A stretch of 64,000 nucleotides of DNA from Phaeobacter sp. 22II1-1F12B. GTDB taxonomy: Bacteria; Pseudomonadota; Alphaproteobacteria; Rhodobacterales; Rhodobacteraceae. Every line of letters starts with the position of its first letter. Position 1 is the stretch's first letter. The notes below the pieces were generated by a model, which worked only from the letters and a program-made list of their open reading frames with translations, made no database searches and was not told the DNA's origin. The stretch is from the NCBI RefSeq assembly GCF_002210165.1, contig NZ_AQQP01000009.1:124001-188000 (forward strand), read 5' to 3'. Shown piece by piece: positions 12,113 through 20,788 of the stretch. The position numbers were made by a program, and so were the translations under genes.

Positions 12113-12391
12113 CTAGGGTTGTCTGAATTTTTTCAAAGCCGTCGCTTTTAATGGCTGCTCCCCGTGTTCGGCCACAGCAGAGACCCAGCCAAGAAATTCC
12201 TCCTCGCTCAAAGCATATGTTTTCAAAGCATCTTCCTGAGTAATCAGACCGTAAAGCACGCCCCGGACGACAGCAGCCTTGCGCGACGCAACCCATCGAC
12301 GCGTCGTCACGGGTGGCAAATCCGCACGGGTCATAACAGTCCCGTCCGGGAGCGTTACCGCACGCGGACCAACTACTTTCTTCAGAAACAT
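12113..12391 (-). CDS. sciP: DUF1153 protein, CtrA inhibitor SciP
   Basis: A 92-residue protein beginning M-F-L-K-K-V-V-G-P-R-A-V-T-L-P-D-G-T, with the helix-turn-helix-like block R-R-W-V-A-S-R-K-A-A-V-V and Y-A-L-S-E-E-E-F-L-G-W. This closely follows Caulobacter SciP (DUF1153, 93 residues), a small protein that binds CtrA and represses CtrA-dependent transcription. ATG 12391 is chosen because AAGGA lies 7 bases upstream and it matches the family start; an ATG at 12409 is the alternative. It sits directly upstream of ctrA on the same strand and is divergent from mnmA. Confidence 0.9.
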   Translation of the reverse strand: MFLKKVVGPRAVTLPDGTVMTRADLPPVTTRRWVASRKAAVVRGVLYGLITQEDALKTYALSEEEFLGWVSAVAEHGEQPLKATALKKFRQP

Positions 12392-12521
12392 CGGCTTGTC
12401 CTTGTTCATCGGACGCCGAATTTGCCGGATCACACTTAACGAGCGATGAAACCCGCCCTTGTGAGTGTGTAGGATTTTCCTATATTCTGCCAATCCTGTC
12501 CGCATATTTGAAAGCAGTCCA

Positions 12522-13667
12522 ATGGCGCTCGACGACACTCAACCGCTGAACTCTCTGGGTTTTGCCAAGCCCCCGTCTGAAACGCGGGTCGTGGTGGCAA
12601 TGTCCGGCGGCGTGGACAGTTCCGTTGTGGCCGCTCTGCTCGCGGATCAGGGATACGACGTGGTCGGCGTTACGCTCCAGCTTTATGATCATGGCGCGGC
12701 TCTCGCCAAGAAGGGAGCTTGCTGCGCCGGGATCGACATACACGATGCTCGTCGTGTCGCCGAGGAACGCGGCTTTCCGCATTATGTTCTCGATTACGAG
12801 AACATTTTCAAAGACGCCGTCATCGACGAATTCGCCGACAGCTATCTCGGCGGCGCAACCCCTGTTCCCTGCATTCGCTGCAACGAGCGTGTGAAATTCA
12901 AGGATCTGCTGGAAACCGCCAAGGATCTCGAAGCCGATTGCATGGCCACCGGCCACTATATCCAGCGCAAGCTGGGCGATAACGGCGCCGAGCTGCACTC
13001 GGCCGCAGACGCCAGCCGCGACCAGTCCTATTTCCTGTTCTCGACCACGCCGGAACAGCTTGATTTCCTTCGTTTCCCGCTGGGCCACCTGCCCTCCAAA
13101 GATGCGACGCGCGCGCTGGCGGCCGAATACGGTCTGTCGGTGGCGGACAAGCCGGACAGCCAGGACATCTGTTTTGTGCCAAATGGCGATTATGCCTCGG
13201 TTATCGAGAAACTGCGCCCCGGCGCGGGCCAACCGGGCGATATCGTCGATACCGAAGGCAATGTGCTTGGCACCCATAACGGGGTCATTCACTACACCAT
13301 CGGCCAGCGTCGGGGCTTGGGCATTGGTGGCCTGAGCGATCCGCTTTACGTGGTACGGCTTGACGTGGACAAATGCCAAGTTGTTGTCGGACCAAAGGAA
13401 ATGCTGGCAACACGGACCGTGCCGGTGCGCGAAATCAACTGGCTTGGCGACGAACCGTTTACGTCTCGCAAGGAATGGCAGGTTTCGGTCAAGGTACGTT
13501 CAACACGGCCCCCGCGCGAAGCGATCCTGCGCCCGCTGAGCGATACTACCGCCGAGGTCGAACTGCTCTCCCCGGAAGAAGGCGTTTCGCCGGGACAGGC
13601 CTGCGTGTTCTACGAGACAGGCGGCAGCCGGATTTTCGGCGGCGGCTGGATCTGGCGTGGCTACTGA
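12522..13667 (+). CDS. mnmA: tRNA-specific 2-thiouridylase MnmA
   Basis: A 381-residue PP-loop enzyme that forms 2-thiouridine at the wobble position of Lys, Glu and Gln tRNAs. The ATP pyrophosphatase loop reads M-S-G-G-V-D-S-S-V. The two catalytic cysteines are in V-P-C-I-R-C-N and Q-D-I-C-F-V-P. The T-G-H-Y motif is present. ATG 12522 is preferred over an upstream extension because the family similarity starts shortly after it. The 3' end overlaps the next gene by 11 bp. Confidence 0.95.
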   Translation: MALDDTQPLNSLGFAKPPSETRVVVAMSGGVDSSVVAALLADQGYDVVGVTLQLYDHGAALAKKGACCAGIDIHDARRVAEERGFPHYVLDYENIFKDAVIDEFADSYLGGATPVPCIRCNERVKFKDLLETAKDLEADCMATGHYIQRKLGDNGAELHSAADASRDQSYFLFSTTPEQLDFLRFPLGHLPSKDATRALAAEYGLSVADKPDSQDICFVPNGDYASVIEKLRPGAGQPGDIVDTEGNVLGTHNGVIHYTIGQRRGLGIGGLSDPLYVVRLDVDKCQVVVGPKEMLATRTVPVREINWLGDEPFTSRKEWQVSVKVRSTRPPREAILRPLSDTTAEVELLSPEEGVSPGQACVFYETGGSRIFGGGWIWRGY

Positions 13668-14181
13668 GCGGATACGCACCCACCGACTGACACTCCGGCC
13701 GCTCGAGGCCGGAGACGCACCTGCCCTGCATCAGGTATTTTCCGACCCGCAGGCCATGCGTTACTTTAGTGATCCACATCCGGCGCTTGCCGAAACCGAG
13801 ACATGGGTGCGGAACTCGCTTGCCGGCCTGCCGGGACAAACCCTTGAATTCGTACTGGATCACAATGGCATGGTGATCGGCAAGGCCGGTATCTGGGACG
13901 CGCCCGAGCTTGGGTTTCTCCTTCACCCCGACTTCTGGGGCAAAGGGTTAATGGCCGAAGCGCTCTCAGCACTCATTCCGCATTTCTTTCAGCAAATGTC
14001 GCTCGAAAAGATCACAGCGGACGTCGATCCGCGCAATACCGCCAGTCTCAGCCTGTTGGATCGCATGGGGTTTCGCAAAACTCACGAGGCACGCGGCACG
14101 ATCTGCATCAAGGGCGAATGGTGCGACAGTATCTATCTGGCCCTGCCCCGACCGGCAGGCCCGTACCACCGGGGGCTATAG
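13657..14181 (+). CDS. GNAT family N-acetyltransferase (RimJ/RimL-like)
   Basis: A 174-residue GNAT protein of the RimJ/RimL type. It begins with the usual [10 protein letters not shown], contains [17 protein letters not shown] (acetyl-CoA binding loop) and the later [13 protein letters not shown]. Members acetylate N-termini of ribosomal proteins or other amines; the substrate here is unknown. It overlaps the end of mnmA by 11 bp and the convergent lpxB end by 6 bp. Confidence 0.85.
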   Translation: MATERIRTHRLTLRPLEAGDAPALHQVFSDPQAMRYFSDPHPALAETETWVRNSLAGLPGQTLEFVLDHNGMVIGKAGIWDAPELGFLLHPDFWGKGLMAEALSALIPHFFQQMSLEKITADVDPRNTASLSLLDRMGFRKTHEARGTICIKGEWCDSIYLALPRPAGPYHRGL

Positions 14182-15327
14182 CCGCGCCAGAACGGCCCTG
14201 GCCGCCCGCAGACCGGGGGCCTCACCACCTTTGCCCAAGCGCTCCATCGTCAGCGCCATCGCTTCGCGCTGCGCGTCCGGCGCGTTGAAAACATCCTCAA
14301 GGCCATCGGCAATCATCGCAGGCTGGCAGGCCGCACCAATGAATTCGGGCACCGTTCGACTTTCCGCTACGAGGTTGACCAGTGTCACCGTATCGACGCG
14401 CAGCATCCACTGAATGATCCGGCGGCTAGCCCAGCTCATGTCGTAGGCGATGACCATCGGTGTATCTGCAGCAGCCAGTTCCAGTGAAACCGTGCCCGAC
14501 GCAGCCAACGCCATCGTCGCGCCGAGAAAGGCTGCGCGCTTTCGTCTGGCAGCCGTCTCAGGGTCAAGCTGGCGCGGATCGATAACCACAGGGTTTCCGG
14601 GCCAGTCAGCCGTCAGTTCCTCGACAAGCCCTGCAACCGGTCGTGCAGAGGGCAGAACAATACGCATATCCGGATGCCGCGCGATGAACAATTTCAGCGT
14701 ATCACCGAACACGCCGGAAAGCCGGGTTACCTCGGACCGGCGGGAGCCGGGCAGGACCAGCAGCCAGCGTGACTCGCCAAGCCCGGTCTCCTGCCGGAAT
14801 TGTGCGATTTCCTCATCGCTGGCCTGCGGATCGGCCACAACCGGATGCCCGACGAAATCGCAATCCATCCCCGCCGCTTCCATGTAGGGCGGCTCAAAGG
14901 GAAACAGCGCGAGAACCTGATCAATCATCCGCGCCATTTTGGCCGCCCGACCGGGCCGCCACGCCCAGACGGTAGGCGCCACGTAATGTACACAACGTGT
15001 GCTCCCGCCCGCCTTGACCAGCTTGGCCACGCGCAGGCAAAAGTCCGGGCTGTCGATGGTGATCAAAACATCGGGCCGTGCTTTCAGCACCGCCTCGGCA
15101 GTCTCGGCAATCCGACGTTTCAGGTGAAAGTACTTCGGCAGGATTTCCGACAGGCCCATCACGCTCAGCTCTTCCATGGGGAACTGGCTTTCCAGCCCCT
15201 GAGCCTGCATCTCGGGCCCGCCTACCCCCTCAAAACTCACATCCGGGCGCAAGGACCGCAAACCAGCCATCAGCGCGCCGCCCAGCCGGTCTCCCGACGG
15301 CTCTCCCGCGATCAGGAACACCCGCAT
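14176..15327 (-). CDS. lpxB: Lipid-A-disaccharide synthase
   Basis: A 383-residue GT19 glycosyltransferase that condenses UDP-2,3-diacylglucosamine with 2,3-diacylglucosamine-1-phosphate in lipid A synthesis. The N-terminus I-A-G-E-P-S-G-D and the motif L-P-G-S-R-R-S-E-V are diagnostic, as is A-A-S-G-T-V-S-L-E-L-A. The length is normal. It is the last gene of the fabZ-lpxA-lpxI-lpxB run, and its ATG overlaps the lpxI stop by one base. Confidence 0.96.
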   Translation of the reverse strand: MRVFLIAGEPSGDRLGGALMAGLRSLRPDVSFEGVGGPEMQAQGLESQFPMEELSVMGLSEILPKYFHLKRRIAETAEAVLKARPDVLITIDSPDFCLRVAKLVKAGGSTRCVHYVAPTVWAWRPGRAAKMARMIDQVLALFPFEPPYMEAAGMDCDFVGHPVVADPQASDEEIAQFRQETGLGESRWLLVLPGSRRSEVTRLSGVFGDTLKLFIARHPDMRIVLPSARPVAGLVEELTADWPGNPVVIDPRQLDPETAARRKRAAFLGATMALAASGTVSLELAAADTPMVIAYDMSWASRRIIQWMLRVDTVTLVNLVAESRTVPEFIGAACQPAMIADGLEDVFNAPDAQREAMALTMERLGKGGEAPGLRAARAVLARL

Positions 15328-16121
15328 CAGGTCGTCCGCTCGCGAACCCAGAGGAACAACCCGGCCGCGTCGCAGCGCGCGATCAGGCTTTCCTGATCCA
15401 GAACCATCACGCCGCCCGCTTCGATCACGATCCCATCCATCCCCGCCTCGGCGCAGGCCAAAGCCGTATCCGGACCGATCAAGGGCAGATCCGCTCTTCG
15501 ATCCTGCCCCAGCTTGGGCGACTTGTAGAAGATGCCGCCCTTGCCATCGGGGCGGTTCTTCATCGACTCTAGCATCCAGTCGGTGCCAAAGACCGCTTCC
15601 ATGGCCAGTACCTGCCCATCACTGACAATGCAGGCCTGTCCAATGTCTTCTTCCGACAGGGCATTTATCAGCCGCTCCGCCCGTGCGGCATCCGCCTGCG
15701 CTGCTTCCGAAATCTGATGACACCCCAGAACGCCCGTCCCCGGCAAAAGATCCGGCGCAAGCTCTTCGGCCGATCGAACATTAAAACCCTGATCCTCGAA
15801 CAGGGACATGACCGCCCGCAAGGCGCCATCATCACCACTCCCGATGGCTTCACTGATGATCGGAACAAGCGGCATCGTGTCAGCATCAATGGCGGCGGGA
15901 TCAATCTGCGGTCGCCGGATCGCGCCTGCGAAGCAGACCTCGCTCACACCGCGCGCTTTCAGATCGATAAGAAACGTGCCCAGCTGTTCAAGCCGAAACA
16001 CCACGTCCGGCTCAAGCCCGTCCGGAGAAAACCCTTCCAGAGAACACACCAGAGGCTTTCCGGTCTGCGACGCAGACAACGCCTTAGGCAAGGCCCCCAT
16101 TCCGGCAATCAACGCCAGCAC
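15327..16121 (-). CDS. lpxI: UDP-2,3-diacylglucosamine diphosphatase LpxI
   Basis: A 264-residue LpxI (DUF1009) enzyme that hydrolyses UDP-2,3-diacylglucosamine to lipid X, replacing LpxH in many alphaproteobacteria. Typical stretches are L-A-L-I-A-G-M-G-A-L-P, C-F-A-G-A-I-R-R-P and D-G-I-V-I-E-A-G-G-V. Translation starts with GTG at 16121, directly after the lpxA stop (TGA GCC GTG), so it is coupled to lpxA. Its place between lpxA and lpxB fits the pathway order. Confidence 0.93.
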   Translation of the reverse strand: MLALIAGMGALPKALSASQTGKPLVCSLEGFSPDGLEPDVVFRLEQLGTFLIDLKARGVSEVCFAGAIRRPQIDPAAIDADTMPLVPIISEAIGSGDDGALRAVMSLFEDQGFNVRSAEELAPDLLPGTGVLGCHQISEAAQADAARAERLINALSEEDIGQACIVSDGQVLAMEAVFGTDWMLESMKNRPDGKGGIFYKSPKLGQDRRADLPLIGPDTALACAEAGMDGIVIEAGGVMVLDQESLIARCDAAGLFLWVRERTT

Positions 16122-16124
16122 GGC

Positions 16125-16910
16125 TCAGCCTCCGGGCGTCAGGAAAGACCGGTCGCTGCCGCCGAGTACGAATTTCACGATATCACGGACATAGTCGCTT
16201 TCAGTCTCATCGCCGAGGCGATGCACCCGGTCCTGAAACGTTCCTTCGCCCTGCGCAAGCATCTGAAACGCCGCCCGCAAGGCCGTGATGTCCGAGCGTT
16301 TCACGCCCCTTCGTTTCAGACCGACAAGGTTCAGCCCGTCCAGATGGCCGCGAGGCGCCTGCACCAGCCCATAGGGAATGACATCGTTCGTCACCATGGT
16401 CACCGCACCGATGATCGCACCCTTGCCGATCCGTACCCATTGATGAATGCCGGAAAGCCCGCCAACAATCACATCGTCTTCCAGCACGCAGTGCCCGGCG
16501 ATGGCCGCGTTATTCACGACGATGACCTTGTTTCCGATCTGCGCGTCATGCGCGATATGGCAGCCCGCCATGAACAGCCCGTCGTCGCCGACGCGCGTCA
16601 CGCCACCACCGCCTTCTGTGCCGGCGTTCATGGTCACATGCTCACGGATCCGATTACGGGCACCGATGACCAGCGACGTATCCTCGCCTCGAAACTTGAG
16701 ATCCTGGGGAATCTCCCCGATCACCGCGAAGGGAAAGATCACCGTATCTTCGCCGATGCTGGTCTTGCCCGTAACGACCACGTGGCTTTTCAGCTCGACC
16801 CTGGGCGCAAGTTCAACTTCGGACCCGATAAGACAGAACGGCCCGATCTTGCAGCCTTCACCGATCTTGGCGCCGTCTTCGATAACCGCCGAGGGATGTA
16901 TCTGCGACAT
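16125..16910 (-). CDS. lpxA: Acyl-ACP--UDP-N-acetylglucosamine O-acyltransferase
   Basis: A 261-residue left-handed beta-helix acyltransferase, the first step of lipid A synthesis. Hexapeptide repeats run through the first two thirds (I-H-P-S-A-V-I-E-D-G-A-K-I-G). The catalytic His lies in M-A-G-C-H-I-A-H-D-A-Q-I-G. The start is set at ATG 16910 (M-S-Q-I-H-P-S-A-V); an in-frame ATG at 16934 overlaps the fabZ end. It follows fabZ by 4 bp. Confidence 0.95.
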   Translation of the reverse strand: MSQIHPSAVIEDGAKIGEGCKIGPFCLIGSEVELAPRVELKSHVVVTGKTSIGEDTVIFPFAVIGEIPQDLKFRGEDTSLVIGARNRIREHVTMNAGTEGGGGVTRVGDDGLFMAGCHIAHDAQIGNKVIVVNNAAIAGHCVLEDDVIVGGLSGIHQWVRIGKGAIIGAVTMVTNDVIPYGLVQAPRGHLDGLNLVGLKRRGVKRSDITALRAAFQMLAQGEGTFQDRVHRLGDETESDYVRDIVKFVLGGSDRSFLTPGG

Positions 16911-16914
16911 GTTT

Positions 16915-17379
16915 TCAGCCTTTCGGCATATCAATCATTGCAGTGAATTCCGCTTCGGCGGCCAGGTCGCCTTCTACCGTCGCCTGTCCTCCGAACCGCC
17001 AGACCTTGCCGCCGGGTTTGCCGCGCAACGTCGAGACCTGCATCTCGAGCACATCGCCCGGTATCACCTTGCGGCGGAATTTGCATTTGTCGATCGACAT
17101 GAAATAGATCAGCAATTCCTTGTCGGCCATGTCGAGCGCCGTTCCGATCATCACGCCAGCGGTCTGCGCCATCGCCTCGACAATTGTCACGCCGGGCATG
17201 ATCGGCACGCCCGGGAAATGCCCCTGAAAATGCGGCTCGTTCATCGTCACGTTCTTGATGCCCTTGGCAGACGACGTGCCGTCGATCTCGACAACCTTGT
17301 CGACAAGAAGGAAAGGATACCGATGCGGCAAAATACGCTGGATCAGTTGAATATCAGCGCTTTGCAAAGTCTCGTTCAT
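16915..17379 (-). CDS. fabZ: 3-hydroxyacyl-[acyl-carrier-protein] dehydratase FabZ
   Basis: A 154-residue hotdog dehydratase. It carries the family block [12 protein letters not shown], the catalytic His in [11 protein letters not shown] and the catalytic Glu in V-E-A-M-A-Q-T. GGAAGA precedes ATG 17379; an open extension of eight codons upstream is not typical. It links fatty acid elongation to lipid A acyl supply, which explains its place before lpxA. Confidence 0.96.
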   Translation of the reverse strand: MNETLQSADIQLIQRILPHRYPFLLVDKVVEIDGTSSAKGIKNVTMNEPHFQGHFPGVPIMPGVTIVEAMAQTAGVMIGTALDMADKELLIYFMSIDKCKFRRKVIPGDVLEMQVSTLRGKPGGKVWRFGGQATVEGDLAAEAEFTAMIDMPKG

Positions 17380-17465
17380 CTGGTCTTCCGTTCTTAGGTT
17401 CAAGGGGGCGGATGCTGAATATCCTGCTCCTGACTAACAAGCGCCAGCCAGCAGGGCAAGCAAAC

Positions 17466-18053
17466 CTATTGGTCCGGCGCCGGCAAGAGTTCGCTGCCAT
17501 CGCCGATGGTCGCGTCGATCCGCTCGATTGCAAGGTCGGTGATGTCCGTCGCATTCGCACTCAGGAACACGCTGGAGCGCTCCAGAATGACCCCGGCACC
17601 ACTTTCACGCATCACTTCAGCAAGGATCGGCCGCACGGCATTCAGAAAGACAGCCCGCGCCTTGTCGTTCTTTTCGGCCAGCACCCGGGTCTTGTGATCC
17701 TGCTCGCCGCGTATCTTCTGGACTTTTTCGTCAAAGGCATCGGCCAGTTCCCGAAAAGCTTCCGGATCCATACCGGCGCGTCTTTCGGTCAGCTCATGTT
17801 CTTCGGCGGTCAATTCGGCGGCAATGCGATTGTTTTCCTCGGCCAATGCCTCACCCTCGGTCTCGATCTCACGCTCGATCCGCTTGCCGAACGCGGAATC
17901 GTTGAAAAGCCGTTCCGATGAAATCGTCAGGATCGCGGTCTGGGCAAAACCAAGCTGCTGTGCATCCGCTGTCGGCGCAAAGCCAAAAACTCCCCCGACC
18001 ACAGATGCCAGCGCGATTGCCCGCGCTAGCCGTATCGGGAGAGTGATTGTCAT
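17466..18053 (-). CDS. OmpH/Skp-family periplasmic chaperone
   Basis: A 195-residue secreted protein. An N-terminal signal peptide probably ends after A-D-A before Q-Q-L-G-F. The body is strongly helical and charged (about residues 60-140), as expected for the tentacle helices of Skp/OmpH, which hold unfolded outer membrane proteins in the periplasm. The gene follows bamA by 7 bp, a typical arrangement, and precedes fabZ by 86 bp. Confidence 0.85.
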   Translation of the reverse strand: MTITLPIRLARAIALASVVGGVFGFAPTADAQQLGFAQTAILTISSERLFNDSAFGKRIEREIETEGEALAEENNRIAAELTAEEHELTERRAGMDPEAFRELADAFDEKVQKIRGEQDHKTRVLAEKNDKARAVFLNAVRPILAEVMRESGAGVILERSSVFLSANATDITDLAIERIDATIGDGSELLPAPDQ

Positions 18054-18060
18054 AGTCGGT

Positions 18061-20421
18061 TCAGAATCTCGCCTGAATGGTCAGGTCGAAGCTCTGCTCC
18101 TTGTCAAAGGTTTCTTTCTTGAGCGCCTCGGAGAAGTTCAGGCGCAGCGGACCGAACCCGGTATCCCAGAGGATGGAAAGACCGATCACGTGACGGGCGG
18201 ACCCGTCCGCACCGACAATGTTGCCACCGGTGGTGTCCACGTTGCTCAGATCCCAGAGGTTACCGACGTCGTAAAAGATACCACCGCGAATACCAAGTTC
18301 TTCAGGAAGCCCTAGCGGGAACTCGGCCTCGAATTTCGCCACGGCGTAGAAGTTGCCGCCAATCGCGTCGTCGACACCGTTGGACTGATCCCTAGGACCG
18401 ATACCGCCGGGTTCGAACCCGCGCATGATGCTGGGCGACAGGATGAAACGGTCGATGGTACGGCTCGTATCCGTGCCGCGCCAGTTCAGGGCACCGCCTT
18501 CAAGCGTCGCGCGCAGGGTGACTTCCTCGTTCAGAACCAGCGTCTGCGCGATCATCCGAACACGTGAACGGATGTATTCGTTGTCCCCGCCGAGCCCGGC
18601 GAAATCGGCGCCGACCTCCATCAGGAACCCGGCGTTCGGGTTCAGGCCGGTCAGACGGGTATCGTAGCTGTAGGTCAAGCCAAAGGAGCTGGACGTGCGA
18701 CGCCCGAACCCGATTTCGCGGGCGATGACATTGCTGTTGTTCGTGTTGTCCCGCACCGTCATCTCGGACGCGTCGTAGTCATAGGCGATCTCAAGCGTCC
18801 CGTTCTCGCTGACCGGGAAGGTCAGTGCCGGAGAGATAAACACGCGCTCGGTATCGTACGACGCGTAGGAGGAATCCGTTCCCGACACACCAAGGTCGAG
18901 GTCAAAGCGTAGCTGACGTCCAAGCAGGTAGGGTTCGGTAAAACCGATGCTGTATTCCTCGGAATCCTGCGCGGTCGACGCGGCAAAGCTCAGACGCTGG
19001 CCCCGGCCAAGGAAGTTGTTCTCGCGCAGGCCAAGTGCCACACCGAAACCGTCGTTGACCGAATAGCTTCCGCCGAGTGTCAGCGAGCCTGTCGGCTGTT
19101 CCTCGACATCCACACCAACGATGACCTGATCGGTGGTCGATCCCTGACGAGCATCCACATCTGCCTCGGCAAAGTAACCAAGGGCGCGGATGCGTTCAGC
19201 GCTCTGGCGCACTTCGCGCGGGTTGAAGGGGTCGCCTTCGACGATCCGGAACTGCTGGCGGATCACACGGTCAAGCGTCGTCGTGTTACCTTCGATATCG
19301 ATCCGTTCGACAAAGATGCGCGGACCACGCACAAGAACGAATTCGACGTTCAGAACTCGGTTCTGTTCATCCCGCGTGATACGCGGTTCGACGCGCAGGA
19401 AATCGATGCCCTTGTCGATGGCCAGACGTTCCATCCGCGCTATGGACTGCTCCACCAGCGTCGGGGTGTAGACGACGCCCGGCTTGATCCGCAGCGTGTT
19501 CTGGAAATCCTGCGCATTGGCTTCGCGCATCTGGCTGGTCGTGCTGATCTGGCCGAATTTGAACTGCTGGCCTTCCTGCACGTTCACGACAAGGAAAAAG
19601 GCATCCTGTTCACGCGTCAGTTCGACGTTCGTCCCGAGGATCCGGAAATCGACATAACCGCGCGACAGGTAGAAATCGCGCAGAACCTGCTGGTCGAACT
19701 GGATGCGTTCTTCGACAAGCGTATCCGACCGGATGAAGGCTCTCAGCAGACCGGCCTGCTTCGATTCCAGAACCCGGCGCAGACGACCGTCGGAATAGAC
19801 GCGGTTGCCGACGAAGCTGACCCGTTCGATCTCGATCGTGTCGCCCTCGGAAATTTCAAAGACCAGATCGATCCGATTGTCATCGCGGCGAATGATGCGG
19901 GGCGTGACCGTCGCGGCGATGCGGCCCTGCTGCGAATAGGCGGTCGCGATGGTCGCGGCATCCGCCTCGGCCTGGCCCGGGCTGAACACGCGGCGCGGTT
20001 TTGATTCGACGAAATCGCGCAGCGCATCGTCCTTGATGCGGCGGTTCCCTTCGAAGTTGATACGGTTGATTGTCGGATACTCGACGACGCGCACAAGAAG
20101 CGTGCTGCCCTGCGGGATGATTTCGACGCTCTCGAACAGTCCGCTCTCGACGACCCGCTGATAAGCGTCGTTCAGGGCCCCGGCGCTAACGTCCGTTCCG
20201 CTGGGAATACCGATATAGTTGGCGATTGTACCGGTCTGGATACGTTGATTGCCCTGCACTTCGATCCGGCTGAACCGGTAACTCTGCGCCTCGGCAAGGG
20301 TAGAAATCCCAAGCAAAACGACCAACAGAAAGGCAAAGGATATGCGTGACCAATGCCACAACATTTTGCCGCTTACTGTCACCTGCCCGCAGGATCTACC
20401 CGCCTGTTTAAGCAAACCCAT
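18061..20421 (-). CDS. bamA: Outer membrane protein assembly factor BamA
   Basis: A 786-residue Omp85 protein, the core of the beta-barrel assembly machine. A signal peptide ends near L-A-E-A-Q, five POTRA domains follow (to about residue 440, each with G-N-x-R/T or similar), then a beta-barrel ending in the aromatic I-Q-A-R-F. The ATG at 20421 is used; an in-frame ATG at 20364 would give a more compact signal peptide and is the alternative. A terminator upstream separates bamA from the 41-residue gene, so bamA probably has its own promoter in 20422-20491. Confidence 0.95.
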   Translation of the reverse strand: MGLLKQAGRSCGQVTVSGKMLWHWSRISFAFLLVVLLGISTLAEAQSYRFSRIEVQGNQRIQTGTIANYIGIPSGTDVSAGALNDAYQRVVESGLFESVEIIPQGSTLLVRVVEYPTINRINFEGNRRIKDDALRDFVESKPRRVFSPGQAEADAATIATAYSQQGRIAATVTPRIIRRDDNRIDLVFEISEGDTIEIERVSFVGNRVYSDGRLRRVLESKQAGLLRAFIRSDTLVEERIQFDQQVLRDFYLSRGYVDFRILGTNVELTREQDAFFLVVNVQEGQQFKFGQISTTSQMREANAQDFQNTLRIKPGVVYTPTLVEQSIARMERLAIDKGIDFLRVEPRITRDEQNRVLNVEFVLVRGPRIFVERIDIEGNTTTLDRVIRQQFRIVEGDPFNPREVRQSAERIRALGYFAEADVDARQGSTTDQVIVGVDVEEQPTGSLTLGGSYSVNDGFGVALGLRENNFLGRGQRLSFAASTAQDSEEYSIGFTEPYLLGRQLRFDLDLGVSGTDSSYASYDTERVFISPALTFPVSENGTLEIAYDYDASEMTVRDNTNNSNVIAREIGFGRRTSSSFGLTYSYDTRLTGLNPNAGFLMEVGADFAGLGGDNEYIRSRVRMIAQTLVLNEEVTLRATLEGGALNWRGTDTSRTIDRFILSPSIMRGFEPGGIGPRDQSNGVDDAIGGNFYAVAKFEAEFPLGLPEELGIRGGIFYDVGNLWDLSNVDTTGGNIVGADGSARHVIGLSILWDTGFGPLRLNFSEALKKETFDKEQSFDLTIQARF

Positions 20422-20491
20422 ATCCCGAACCTATTTTTCTCGACCTCACTAGATGTTGAGTATCGGGATTGAACTTGGATGTCAAAACCAC

Positions 20492-20525
20492 AAAAAAAGC
20501 GGCACCAGATTTTTCTGGATGCCGC
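20492..20525 (-). terminator. Intrinsic terminator between 41-residue gene and bamA
   Basis: On the minus strand a stem formed by GCCGC / GCGGC and TCTGG-A / T-CCAGA (plus-strand 20499-20509 with 20514-20525, one bulge) is followed by seven T (A-run 20492-20498). It divides the rseP side from the bamA side of the envelope cluster. Confidence 0.85.
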
Positions 20526-20561
20526 TCAAAATACCATATTTCGGGCCATGGCCCTGTCTGG

Positions 20562-20687
20562 TTACAGGCTGCCCAGGTAGGCCCCTGCTGCCAGAGCGCA
20601 GGCAATCGTACCGATGAACAGAAAACGATCCCAGTTCAGCGCCATGACCAAGGATAGTCCGCGATAGGAATTCTCTAGCGTATGCAT
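20562..20687 (-). CDS. 41-residue single-span membrane protein
   Basis: The minus strand from ATG 20687 encodes 41 residues beginning MHTLENSYRGLSLV and ending A-Y-L-G-S-L. One hydrophobic helix spans about residues 22-41. GAGGGAG lies 6 bases upstream of the ATG and a strong terminator begins 36 bp after the stop, so this is a self-contained small gene. It sits between rseP and bamA, both tied to outer membrane quality control. The function is unknown. Its compact terminator and good ribosome site argue against chance. Confidence 0.7.
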   Translation of the reverse strand: MHTLENSYRGLSLVMALNWDRFLFIGTIACALAAGAYLGSL

Positions 20688-20788
20688 CGGTTGCTCCCTC
20701 TTGCTGTGTTAGGCGGAGAGATAGATCCCGATTGGGGCAAGAATTGGGCAATCACGCGTTAGAGTTGTGCAATTCACCTATCCGCCGA

